DNA of 64,000 nucleotides from Auanema rhodensis (lineage: Eukaryota > Nematoda > Chromadorea > Rhabditida > Rhabditidae), in contig OZ059899.1 in the NCBI GenBank assembly GCA_964057225.1, positions 16,748,501-16,812,500 of the forward strand. Direction: 5' to 3'. The notes beneath the pieces were generated by a model. That model searched no databases. It was not told the DNA's origin and saw nothing but the letters and a program-made list of their open reading frames with translations. Shown here piece after piece: positions 48,751-60,477 of the stretch; positions within the stretch are counted from its first letter, which is position 1; every line of letters begins with the position of its first letter. The translations under genes and the position numbers were made by a program.

Positions 48751-49990
48751 CTTTTTTCCGAAAAACTGAGAAGTCACAGCCAAATCACACCAAGTAATTC
48801 AGATTCTACACATCTGAATACCCAAGTTGTAACTATTTGTGTTCGGTTATAGTTGATAATCTTGGAGAGAAATTGACAATCACCGGACACAACGTGCCTA
48901 CAGCCTGAACTTTTTTGTGAACAAATCTTGTGGATGGGGTTGATATAAACCTTTTTTCCGAAAAACTGAGAAGTCACAGCCAAATCACACCAAGTAATTC
49001 AGATTCTACACATCTGAATACCCAAGTTGTAACTATTTGTGTTCGGTTATAGTTGATAATCTTGGAGAGAAATTGACAATCACCGGACACAACGTGCCTA
49101 CAGCCTGAACTTTTTTGTGAACAAATCTTGTGGATGGGGTTGATATAAACCATTTTTCCGAAAAACTGAGAAGTCACAGCCAAATCACACCAAGTAATTC
49201 AGATTTTACACATCTGAATACCCAAGTTGTAACTATTTGTGTTCGGTTATAGTTGATAATCTTGGAGAGAAATTGACAATCACCGGACACAACGTGCCTA
49301 CAGCCTGAACTTTTTTGTGAACAAATCTTGTGGATGGGGTTGATATAAACCTTTTTTTCGAAAAACTGAGAAGTCACAGCCAAATCACACCAAGTAATTC
49401 AGATTCTACACATCTGAATACCCAAGTTGTAACTATTTGTGTTCGGTTATAGTTGATATTCTTGGAGAAAAATTGACAATCACCGGGCACACATTGCCTA
49501 CAGCCTGAACTTTTTTGTGAACAAATCTTGTGGATGGTCTTGTTATAAACCTTTTTTCCGGAAAACTAAGAAGTAACAGCCAAATCTTACTTGGAATACC
49601 AGATTTTACACATCTGAATACCCAACTTAGGATTATTTATTTTTCAATATAGTTTGATGATTTTTGAGAAAAATTAACAATCACGGGACACAACGTGCCT
49701 ACAGCCTGATCTTTTTTGTGAACAATTCTTGTGGATGAGGTTGATATAAACCTTTTTTCCGGAAAACTAAGAAGTCACAGCCAAATCACACCAAGTAATT
49801 CAGATTCTACACATCTGAATACCTAAGTTGTAACTGTTTGTGTTCGGTTATAGTTGATATTCTTGGAGAAAAATTGACAATCACCGGGCACATAGTGCCT
49901 ACAGCCTGAACTTTTTTGTGAACAAATCTTGTGGATGGTCTTGTTATAAACCTTTTTTCCGGAAAATTGAAAAGTTCTTGCCAAATCTAC

Positions 49991-51063
49991 CACTAGCAAC
50001 TAGTTGTCCAGAATCAAAGCCTCCGGTAAAGATGAAGCTATCGACAGTCTCAGGCTGCGCCGTTGCCAAGTATTTAGTGCTGTACTATGCTCTACAAATT
50101 ACTCAAAATAGATCTTTTGTTTTATATTTGAAATTGTCTGTGTTACATTACTGGTATTTGATTAATTGAAAAACTCACATTTGCTTTCAAATAGATTTTT
50201 TTGTATTATCACCATGAAGAGAATCCAAGAAAATGAAGCAAAAAAACAAAAGATTGCTGATGAAATACTGAGTATGAAAGCATATTATGAAGTTTTGAAA
50301 AAAAGTCATTAAGCACTAAGTGAAGCATTTAACATTCATCTTTACAAATTATCCCATTCAACTTCTTAATACGTTTGAAATGAATCCTAGCCTCCAACAA
50401 TTATTTATTCTCCATAACTTTAACCTATTCTATAAAACTTGTAATTTCCTTCGTAGAAATTAATCTTAAATAAATATTTTTAAATAGTTTATAAGTTATT
50501 AAATGTGATATATAATTATAATAGTTTTACGTTTCAATCATCAACGCACACGAAAGTATTATTACTAACCTAACCAAATCGAAGATAACTAAATGAACTT
50601 ATATTTAGTATTAAAAAGTTTTTTTTGTATTATCACCATAATAATAAAAATTGAAAAAACATTTTTCATAACATTGTTCATATTTGATTTTATAACAAAC
50701 AAACCGCTAATCTTTACAATCACATTTAAAATGATGATCGAAGTTTGATCCATTTTAGAATAACGAATCTCAAAGCACGGTTGTGTTCCATTTCATTTTT
50801 TTTAATTCCGATTAATAATGTTAAATTAAATGTTTCAGGCCTTACTTAACCAGTGAAGTAGGAAAACGGTTCGCAGAATGGAAAATAAAAGTAATTCTGA
50901 ACTGATGTAATTTTGATGAAATCAGGATACGCCATGAACTTTTATGAAAAGACGTTTATAATCAACTAAAAAAAGTAAGTTAGCTAAATGAACTGATATT
51001 TAGTATCAATAAGTTTAAATATAATATTGTAAGATAAATGAATCAAATATTTGAACCGGATTC
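49991..51063. other. AT-rich non-coding stretch with degenerate direct repeats
   Basis: No convincing gene. Two direct repeats stand out: 'ttttttgtattatcaccat' at about 50195 and 50620, and 'ctaaatgaact' plus 'atatttagtat' with three mismatches over ~33 bp at 50588 and 50982. A 16-base string near 50026 ('aaagcctccggtaaag') nearly repeats one inside the SH3-like scrap at 51263. A 32-codon ATG frame (50214-50312), rich in Lys/Glu and helix-like, follows the first repeat copy; it is too short to call a gene. The pattern suggests old, decayed duplications. Confidence 0.6.
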
Positions 51064-51198
51064 TTGATTATCAGTGGAGCACGACTTCAAACAGAATTGC
51101 TCTCTGGTATGATGTTAAACAAAAGTTTGATTAACAACAATAACCTAAGTTATTTGGAACTTAAATATATGAAATCTAACCCGTACTTCCTGTATATC

Positions 51199-51372
51199 AG
51201 GAGATACCAGGAGCTGGAGAATTCGAGGAGTGGACAACCAGGAGAAACTAGGCTGATTCCTGCGCCAAAGCCTCCGTTAAAGCCAAAACTACATCATGTT
51301 GCCACCGCTCTTTATTCTTATGATGCACAAAGCACTAACGAATTATCATCTCTGTTCCGTAATAGAAGCTGA
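51199..51372 (+). pseudogene. SH3-like coding scrap with proline-rich lead
   Basis: An open frame (the whole frame is 51064-51372) encodes a proline/lysine stretch, PAPKPPLKPK, followed by VATALYSYDAQSTNELS. This resembles the first strand and RT loop of an SH3 domain (ALYxYDAQ...ELS), as found after a proline-rich segment in class I myosin tails. It breaks off before the GD, WW and PxxY-type parts of SH3. Either it is a fragment of a lost gene, or it is an exon. A donor at 51359 (gtaata) spliced to the acceptor at 51688-51689 would join it in frame to the gene starting at 51707, but the SH3 fold would still be incomplete. Confidence 0.45.
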
Positions 51373-51706
51373 ATTTTTTTTGGCAGCACAGGCATAGGGA
51401 TTTCTTTCCCTAGACGTTTTACGTTTTATGCTCATTCATATAATTGATTTAGTTTTCATTCATAGTAATTCCTCCTTTATATTATGGACCGCCTTTTCCA
51501 ACCAATCTCAAACGGTTTCCTTGGAAACAGCTATCTCATCACATCATTGACAATTGAAATGTTTTAGATTAGCTTATTTTTTATTCTAATATTGAATAAT
51601 ATTTCTATTTTTGATTATATTCTTGTATGAATGAAGCCTATTTTTCTTTTTTCTTCAAATTTAAATTAAAATAAAACTGTTATTTTCAGATTACTTCCCG
51701 TTCAAC
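51373..51706. other. non-coding region upstream of the 51707 gene
   Basis: AT-rich, with no open frame of note. It ends in 'tgttattttcag' (AG at 51688-51689), a strong nematode-type splice acceptor 17 bases before the ATG at 51707. It could be a spliced-leader trans-splice site, or the 3' end of a cis intron that began at 51359. Confidence 0.6.
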
Positions 51707-53285
51707 ATGGTGGCTAATACTATTGCTCAGTATGCTTATCATGTTACACCGTTTGAGAGTAATGAGGTATTTCTGCTTTGTTCAACTTTACAATAAAATA
51801 TTGTTTTAGTCCCAACCAACCATAAACTCATTGATTCGCTCGAGCCCAATTCCTAATCATAGACCTTCGAAAGATATGCCAAGTGTTTTTTTGTCAACAA
51901 CGTTACATGAAGGTAAACTGCCTGATTATTCCATATATCCTGTAACAGGAGAAGAAGGATCATCCTATTATCGAGTGAAGATTCCATTGAACCGTTTCAA
52001 GGACTGTGACTTTTGGTTCTGCGGTCAGAGTGGTAACCAGGTCTTTTTGCTTGCAACCAAACGTTATACAGGACCTGAAGCATTCCATTTTATAACTAAA
52101 GAAGGAGATAAGTTGACCAAGATTGATATTGCACATAATACATTTCTCCGTTATGATCGAAGCAAAAACGTTTGGTATGCCAATGATTCAGCTCGGGAAT
52201 TTCTCGTCGTCACCTTAGCCGTTTGGCAAGATATCAACATTGAAGGCTGTGAATGGGATACTGTTGAGAAAAAATGCAATGCCGAGCCTCAGCCATATAC
52301 AGATACACCTGTACGTCTAACACATGCAGCAAGACGTCTGAAAAATGCTTACAGAATGCTTACAAACTTCTGTGCTCCTATAGACGATGCTGGCAAACTA
52401 ACCATTAGAGCATCTTCGCAATTGAATACTTCTAATTATATTGTTAAATGCTCTTCTAATCTTATGAAGAAAACCATGCAATCTCTGCGCGAAATTTATA
52501 ACTGCAGCTCAACCATTGCTGAAACTTTAAGAGAAGCCGGTAATTATCAGCAACCTGAGGTTGAAAATTCGGTCGATGTCGTATTACCAGCTTTAGAAAA
52601 GGCCAGTGGTCTGTTTACTAAAGCTGACGGTCCTATTCTCGAAGCTTGTCTTCTGTTGAATAGAGCACAGGACATAATGTCGAACATGGATCATACTTTA
52701 GATAACATTATATGCTTAGTGACTAGAGTAAATGTTTGTTTGAACTTGACTTTGAAACATCAAGATGAAATCCAACTTTCTGCTGTTAAGACTGCCAAGC
52801 TTGCGGAAAATACGTCCTTATTCATGGAGAAAATCACATTGTTCATGAGAAGTGCAGAAGTTCATATTGATTTGGGTATATTGTTGTCGTCCCAAATATC
52901 TATAAGTGATAGTATACTTAAAGCTTTGGAGGAAGTGAAAAGACTTCACAAACATTCGAGTAAAGATGAAACATCAAAACAAAAAATAGAAAACCTTATC
53001 AGTACGGCCGAGAAGTGTTGCGAACAACATAAAACGGTTTACGAACTCTCATCTTCTATTCGAAATCTAGGAATGTCCGCTAAACGAAAAGGAAGAAGCA
53101 TTGTGGATAAGGCTGTAGCAAACGTTGATGATGTAGCCAAATTGGTAATTCTCGTCGTTCCACAGAGGAAAATCCCTCGCCAATTTCATGAGAATGTTTC
53201 CAAGCTGAACAAGTGTGCTCGAGCTTATATGGACGATTCTGACGGAGCTAAAAGAATAAAACTGAGACCCGAAGAAAATGAGTAA
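51707..53285 (+). CDS. two-exon gene, unrecognised protein (~511 aa)
   Basis: Exon 1 (51707-51766) begins with ATG and gives 20 codons. A 43-bp intron with GT...TTTTAG ends (51767-51809) follows. Exon 2 (51810-53285) continues in the same phase to TAA. I do not recognise the family. The first ~170 residues look beta-rich with aromatic and Cys residues (FKDCDFWFCG, GCEWD). The rest, from about residue 180, is mostly amphipathic helix with scattered Cys. Two basic patches, SAKRKGR and AKRIKLRP near the C-terminus, could be nuclear localisation signals. There is no signal peptide or membrane segment. AATAAA occurs 21 bases after the stop. A strong acceptor 17 bases upstream of the ATG supports this start, though an upstream exon is possible. 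The long frame and clean splice phase make it a real gene. Confidence 0.8.
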
Positions 53286-53577
53286 AACTCTAAAGCTAGG
53301 ATGCAAATAAAATCTTAATTAATCGTAAGAATTGATTTTTGAAAAAATAACAAACTTTTTTATGTATTAGATTAAGAAATTATATGTAAATAATTTATAT
53401 GAACAAATAAAATCAGTATTTTTCATTATTTCCCAAATCACTACATTCCTTTGCTTGTTATAAAATATATTTACTTGTTTCAATAATATGTATACATAAC
53501 TCATATTTAACTTAATTTAAACTCTTCTATTATTTTTTAAAATAAAATATATTTCCTATGATAAACAGTTTTATTAT
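53286..53577. other. AT-rich 3' flank
   Basis: Holds the two AATAAA signals of the preceding gene. I see nothing else in it. Confidence 0.6.
53306..53311 (+). terminator. AATAAA poly(A) signal of the 51707 gene
   Basis: AATAAA starts 21 bases after the stop codon; a second copy is at 53406-53411. Short 3' UTRs with this hexamer are typical of nematode genes. Confidence 0.65.
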
Positions 53578-56500
53578 TGTTGCTACGGTATGGCCGTTGT
53601 TTACAGCTGTCCAAGTATACTATTCGTCGTAACACGAATATTGTAGTGAAAATCATTTTAATCGGAATACTACTTTCTTGATTATACAGCACTGAACACA
53701 TCATACAAACATCATGTACCTTTTGTATAGCGATTTAAACAATGCTTGATCAATTCTGTTACTACAACATGGCCTGTGTTCACTGCTCTAGCTGGTCTTC
53801 ATTTTTTATCAAATTATTCTTTCTCTTACAACCATTTCATTTGAATGTAATATGTATTATTTCTACTTTTTAAAAAGCATTGAACATTATACTATCTTAT
53901 AATGATCGATTTGAATATTGTTTGTTCAATTCTAAGATTTTTGCTACGGCTTGGCCTGTGTTCACTGCTCTAGCTTGTCTTCATTTTTTATAAAATTATT
54001 CTTTCTCTTACAACCATTTCATTTGAATGTAATATGTATTATTTCTACTTTTTAAAAAGCATCGAAAATCATCTTTTAATAATCGATTTGAATATTGCTT
54101 GCTCAGTTCTTAGATTTTTGCTACGGCTTGGCCTGTGTTCACTGCTCTAGCTTGCCTTCATTTTTTATAAAATCATTCTTTCTCTTACAACCAATTCATT
54201 CGAATCTAATTTGTATTATTTCTACTTTTTAAAAAGCATTGAACATTATACTTTCTTATAATAATCGATTTGAATATTGTTTGGTCAATTCTAAGATTTT
54301 TGCTACGGCTTGGCCTGTGTTCACTGCTCTAGCTTGTCTTCATTTTTTATAAAATTATTCTTTCTCTTATAACACATTCATTCGAATGTAATATGTATTA
54401 TTTCTACTTTTTAAAAAGCATCGAAAATCATCTTTTAATAATCGATTTGAATATTGTTTGGTCAATTCTAAGATTTTTGCTACGGCTTGGCCTGTGTTCA
54501 CTGCTCTAGCTTGTCTTCATTTTTTATAAAATCATTCTTTCTCTTACAACCAATTCATTCGAATCTAATTTGTATTATTTCTACTTTTTAAAAAGCATCG
54601 AAAATCATCTTTTAATAATCGATTTGAATATTGCTTGGTCAGTTCTAAGATTTTTGCTACGGCTTTGCCTGTATTCACTGCTCTAGCTGGTCTTCATTTT
54701 TTATAAAATCATTCTTTCTCTTACAACCAATTCATTCGAATCTAATTTGTATTATTTCTACTTTTTAAAAAGCATTGAACATTATACTTTCTTATAATAA
54801 TCGATTTGAATATTGTTTGGTCAATTCTAAGATTTTTGCTACGGCTTGGCCTGTGTTCACTGCTCTAGCTTGTCTTCATTTTTTATTAAATTATTCTTTC
54901 TCTTACAACCATTTCATTTGAATGTAATATGTATTATTTCTACTTTTTAAAAAGCATCGAAAATCATCTTTTAATAATCGATTTGAATATTGGTTGGTCA
55001 ATTCTAAGATTTTTGCTACGGCTTGGCCTGTGTTCACTGCTCTAGCTTGTCTTCATTTTTTATCAAATTATTCTTTCTCTTATAACACATTCATTCGAAT
55101 CTAATTTGTATTATTTCTACTTTTTAAAAAGCATCGAAAATCATCTTTTAATAATCGATTTGAATATTGTTTGGTCAATTCTAAGATTTTTGCTCCGGCT
55201 TCACCTGTATTCACTGCTCTAGCTGGTCTTCATTTTTTATCAAATTATTCTTTCTCTTATAACACATTCATTCGAATCTAATTTGTATTATTTCTACTTT
55301 TTAAAAAGCATCGAAAATCATCTTTTAATAATCGATTTGAATATTGGTTGGTCAATTCTAAGATTTTTGCTACGGCTTGGCCTGTGTTCACTGCTCTAGC
55401 TTGTCTTCATTTTTTATAAAATTATTCTTTCTCTTATAACACATTCATTCGAATCTAATTTGTATTATTTCTACTTTTTAAAAAGCATTGAACATTATAC
55501 TTTCTTATAATGATCGATTTGAATCTTGTTTGGTCAGTTCTAAGATTTTTGCTACGGCTTGGCCTGTGTTCACTGCTCTAGCTTGTCTTCATTTTTTATT
55601 AAATTATTCTTTCTCTTATAACACATTCATTCGAATCTAATTTGTATTATTTCTACTTTTTAAAAAGCATTGAACATTATACTTTCTTATAATGATCGAT
55701 TTGAATCTTGTTTGGTCAGTTCTAAGATTTTTGCTACGGCTTGGCCTGTGTTCACTGCTCTAGCTTGTCTTCATTTTTTATCAAATTATTCTTTCTCTTA
55801 CAACCATTTCATTTGAATGTAATATGTATTATTTCTACTTTTTAAAAAGCATTGAACATTATACTTTCTTATAATGATCGATTTGAATATTGTTTGGTCA
55901 ATTCTAAGATTTTTGCTACGGCTTGGCCTGTGTTCACTGCTCTAGCTTGTCTTCATTTTTTATAAAATTATTCTTTCTCTTATAACACATTCATTCGAAT
56001 CTAATTTGTATTATTTCTACTTTTTAAAAAGCATTGAACATTATACTTTCTTATAATGATCGATTTGAATCTTGTTTGGTCAGTTCTAAGATTTTTGCTA
56101 CGGCTTGGCCTGTGTTCACTGCTCTAGCTGGTCTTCATTTTTTATCAAATTATTCTTTCTCTTACAACCATTTCATTTGAATGTAATATGTATTATTTCT
56201 ACTTTTTAAAAAGCATTGAACATTATACTTTCTTATAATGATCGATTTGAATATTGTTTGGTCAATTCTAAGATTTTTGCTACGGCTTGGCCTGTGTTCA
56301 CTGCTCTAGCTTGTCTTCATTTTTTATTAAATTATTCTTTCTCTTACAACCATTTCATTTGAATCTAATTTGTATTATTTCTACTTTTTAAAAAGCATTG
56401 AACATTATACTTTCTTATAATGATCGATTTGAATCTTGTTTGGTCAGTTCTAAGATTTTTGCTACGGCTTGGCCTGTGTTCACTGCTCTAGCTTGTCTTC

Positions 56501-59500
56501 ATTTTTTATTAAATTATTCTTTCTCTTACAACCATTTCATTTGAATGTAATATGTATTATTTCTACTTTTTAAAAAGCATCGAAAATCATCTTTTAATAA
56601 TCGATTTGAATATTGGTTGGTCAATTCTAAGATTTTTGCTACGGCTTGGCCTGTGTTCACTGCTCTAGCTTGTCTTCATTTTTTATAAAATTATTCTTTC
56701 TCTTACAACTATTTCATTTGAATCTAATTTGTATTATTTGTACTTTTTAAAAAGCATCGAAAATCATCTTTTAATAATCGATTTGAATATTGGTTGGTCA
56801 ATTCTAAGATTTTTGCTACGGCTTGGCCTGTGTTCACTGCTCTAGCTTGTCTTCATTTTTTATAAAATTATTCTTTCTCTTACAACTATTTCATTTGAAT
56901 CTAATTTGTATTATTTGTACTTTTTAAAAAGCATTGAACATTATACTTTCTTATAATAATCGATTTGAATCTTGTTTGGTCAGTTCTAAGATTTTTGCTC
57001 CTGCTTCACCTGTATTCACTGCTCTAGCTGGTCTTCATTTTTTATCAAATTATTCTTTCTCTTATAACACATTCATTCGAATCTAATTTGTATTATTTCT
57101 ACTTTTTAAAAAGCATTGAACATTATACTTTCTTATAATGATCGATTTGAATATTGTTTGGTCAATTCTAAGATTTTTGCTACGGCTTGGCCTGTGTTCA
57201 CTGCTCTAGCTTGTCTTCATTTTTTATTAAATTATTCTTTCTCTTACAACCATTTCATTTGAATGTAATATGTATTATTTCTACTTTTTAAAAAGCATCG
57301 AAAATCATCTTTTAATAATCGATTTGAATATTGCTTGGTCAGTTCTAAGATTTTTGCTACGGCTTTGCCTGTATTCACTGCTCTAGCTGGTCTTCATTTT
57401 TTATTAAATTATTCTTTCTCTTACAACCATTTCATTTGAATGTAATATGTATTATTTCTACTTTTTAAAAAGCATCGAAAATCATCTTTTAATAATCGAT
57501 TTGAATATTGCTTGGTCAGTTCTAAGATTTTTGCTACGGCTTTGCCTGTATTCACTGCTCTAGCTGGTCTTCATTTTTTATTAAATTATTCTTTCTCTTA
57601 CAACCATTTCATTTGAATCTAATTTGTATTATTTCTACTTTTTAAAAAGCATTGAACATCATACTTTCTTATAATAATCGATTTGAATCTTGTTTGGTCA
57701 GTTCTAAGATTTTTGCTCCTGCTTCACCTGTATTCACTGCTCTAGCTGGTCTTCATTTTTTATCAAATTATTCGTTCTCTTATAACACATTCATTCGAAT
57801 CTAATTTGTATTATTTCTACTTTTTAAAAAGCATTGAACATTATACTTTCTTATAATAATCGATTTGAATATTGTTTGGTCAATTCTAAGATTTTTGCTA
57901 CGGCTTGGCCTGTGTTAACTGCTCTAGCTTGTCTTCATTTTTTATCAAATTATTCTTTCTCTTACAACCATTTCATTTGAATGTAATATGTATTATTTCT
58001 ACTTTTTAAAAAGCATCGAAAATCATCTTTTAATAATCGATTTGAATATTGTTTGGTCAATTCTAAGATTTTTGCTACGGCTTGGCCTGTGTTCACTGCT
58101 CTAGCTTGTCTTCATTTTTTATTAAATTATTCTTTCTCTTACAACCATTTCATTTGAATGTAATATGTATTATTTCTACTTTTTAAAAAGCATCGAAAAT
58201 CATCTTTTAATAATCGATTTGAATATTGTTTGGTCAATTCTAAGATTTTTGCTACGGCTTGGCCTGTGTTCACTGCTCTAGCTTGTCTTCATTTTTTATT
58301 AAATTATTCTTTCTCTTACAACCATTTCATTTGAATGTAATATGTATTATTTCTACTTTTTAAAAAGCATCGAAAATCATCTTTTAATAATCGATTTGAA
58401 TATTGCTTGGTCAGTTCTAAGATTTTTGCTACGGCTTTGCCTGTATTCACTGCTCTAGCTGGTCTTCATTTTTTATTAAATTATTCTTTCTCTTACAACC
58501 ATTTCATTTGAATCTAATTTGTATTATTTCTACTTTTTAAAAAGCATTGAACATCATACTTTCTTATAATAATCGATTTGAATATTGTTTGGTCAATTCT
58601 AAGATTTTTGCTACGGCTTGGCCTGTGTTAACTGCTCTAGCTTGTCTTCATTTTTTATCAAATTATTCGTTCTCTTATAACACATTCATTCGAATCTAAT
58701 TTGTATTATTTCTACTTTTTAAAAAGCATTGAACATTATACTTTCTTATAATGATCGATTTGAATCTTGTTTGGTCAGTTCTAAGATTTTTGCTACGGCT
58801 TGGCCTGTGTTCACTGCTCTAGCTTGTCTTCATTTTTTATAAAATTATTCTTTCTCTTACAACCATTTCATTTGAATCTAATTTGTATTATTTCTACTTT
58901 TTAAAAAGCATTGAACATTATACTTTCTTATAATAATCGATTTGAATATTGTTTGGTCAATTCTAAGATTTTTGCTACGGCTTGGCCTGTGTTCACTGCT
59001 CTAGCTTGTCTTCATTTTTTATAAAATTATTCTTTCTCTTACAACCATTTCATTTGAATCTAATTTGTATTATTTGTACTTTTTAAAAAGCATTGAACAT
59101 TATACTTTCTTATAATAATCGATTTGAATCTTGTTTGGTCAGTTCTAAGATTTTTGCTCCTGCTTCACCTGTATTCACTGCTCTAGCTGGTCTTCATTTT
59201 TTATCAAATTATTCTTTCTCTTATAACACATTCATTCGAATCTAATTTGTATTATTTCTACTTTTTAAAAAGCATTGAACATTATACTTTCTTATAATGA
59301 TCGATTTGAATATTGTTTGGTCAATTCTAAGATTTTTGCTACGGCTTGGCCTGTGTTCACTGCTCTAGCTTGTCTTCATTTTTTATAAAATTATTCTTTC
59401 TCTTACAACCATTTCATTTGAATGTAATATGTATTATTTCTACTTTTTAAAAAGCATCGAAAATCATCTTTTAATAATCGATTTGAATATTGCTTGGTCA

Positions 59501-60350
59501 GTTCTAAGATTTTTGCTACGGCTTTGCCTGTATTCACTGCTCTAGCTGGTCTTCATTTTTTATCAAATTATTCTTTCTCTTATAACACATTCATTCGAAT
59601 CTAATTTGTATTATTTCTACTTTTTAAAAAGCATTGAACATTATACTTTCTTATAATAATCGATTTGAATATTGTTTGGTCAGTTCTAAGATTTTTGCTA
59701 CGGCTTGGCCTGTGTTCACTGCTCTAGCTTGTCTTCATTTTTTATAAAATTATTCTTTCTCTTACAACCATTTCATTTGAATGTAATATGTATTATTTCT
59801 ACTTTTTAAAAAGCATCGAAAATCATCTTTTAATAATCGATTTGAATATTGCTTGGTCAGTTCTAAGATTTTTGCTACGGCTTGGCCTGTGTTCACTGCT
59901 CTAGCTGGTCTTCATTTTTTATCAAATTATTCTTTCTCTTATAACACATTCATTCGAATCTAATTTGTATTATTTCTACTTTTTAAAAAGCATTGAACAT
60001 TATACTTTCTTATAATAATCGATTTGAATATTGTTTGGTCAGTTCTAAGATTTTTGCTACGGCTTGGCCTGTGTTCACTGCTCTAGCTTGTCTTCATTTT
60101 TTATAAAATTATTCTTTCTCTTACAACCATTTCATTTGAATGTAATATGTATTATTTCTACTTTTTAAAAAGCATCGAAAATCATCTTTTAATAATCGAT
60201 TTGAATATTGCTTGGTCAGTTCTAAGATTTTTGCTACGGCTTGGCCTGTGTTCACTGCTCTAGCTGGTCTTCATTTTTCATTAATATATTCTTCGTATTA
60301 CAACGATTTTGTTTGAGTCAAGTTTGATTTATACCAACTTTTTTTTATTC
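53578..60350. repeat. 177/182-bp tandem repeat array
   Basis: About 36 head-to-tail units anchored by 'ttgctacggcttggcctgtg'. Unit lengths are 177 or 182 bp, depending on which of two alternative segments follows 'aaaaagcat': 'cgaaaatcatcttttaata' (short) or 'tgaacattatactttctta' (long). Other blocks also alternate ('ctacggcttggcctgtgtt' or 'ctcctgcttcacctgtatt'; 'acaaccatttcatttgaat' or 'ataacacattcattcgaat'). The leftmost unit (~53578-53757) and the rightmost piece (after ~60273) are strongly diverged, as expected at array edges. It is unrelated to the 200-bp satellite and fills the space between two convergent genes. No coding potential. Confidence 0.95.
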
Positions 60351-60477
60351 GAATAGATCTTCATGAATATAATATTTTTTAAAGCAAGTGTTTAGAAAGA
60401 ACATTACAAAAACGTTTATGAATTTGTTTCAATACAAATCCTATGTTATTAATATTCAAAATTATATTTGAAATTTC
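60351..60477. other. short AT-rich spacer, 3' flank of the laminin gene
   Basis: Lies between the end of the 177/182-bp array and the laminin stop codon. On the minus strand it would be the 3' UTR and termination region. I see no other feature. Confidence 0.5.

Larger units (their letters stand above)
36077..49990. repeat. 200-bp satellite array, right part
   Basis: About 69 further copies of the same unit. There is no indel from 36.1 to 44.4 kb (40 units). Then a 7-bp 'gatttat' duplication occurs near 44450, followed by 25 exact periods, then one extra base near 49650. A marker variant ('cacaacatgcctacaccctg') sits at 24243 on the left and at 39481, 40881 and 43081 here. With the element removed, the first two are exactly 5000 bp apart, so this was one array before insertion. 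Divergent units with 'cccaagttgtaactatttg' and 'gttcggttatagttgat' appear from 47.0 kb. The last two or three units carry scattered changes, and homology fades near 49990, which marks the array edge. Confidence 0.97.

Noticed and set aside
48574..49383. Four near-identical 69-codon minus-strand frames
   Set aside because: Tandem-unit artefacts of the divergent satellite subfamily, spaced exactly 200 bp; no independent coding signal.
49918..50169. 83-codon frame at the satellite edge
   Set aside because: Begins inside the last satellite unit and runs into AT-rich DNA; only the piece resembling the SH3 lead was of interest, and it is not in a credible gene structure.
53578..60350. tRNA or other small RNA genes inside the 177/182-bp units
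   Set aside because: The GC-richer anchor 'ttgctacggcttggcctgtg' shows no cloverleaf or box A/box B pattern that I can support.
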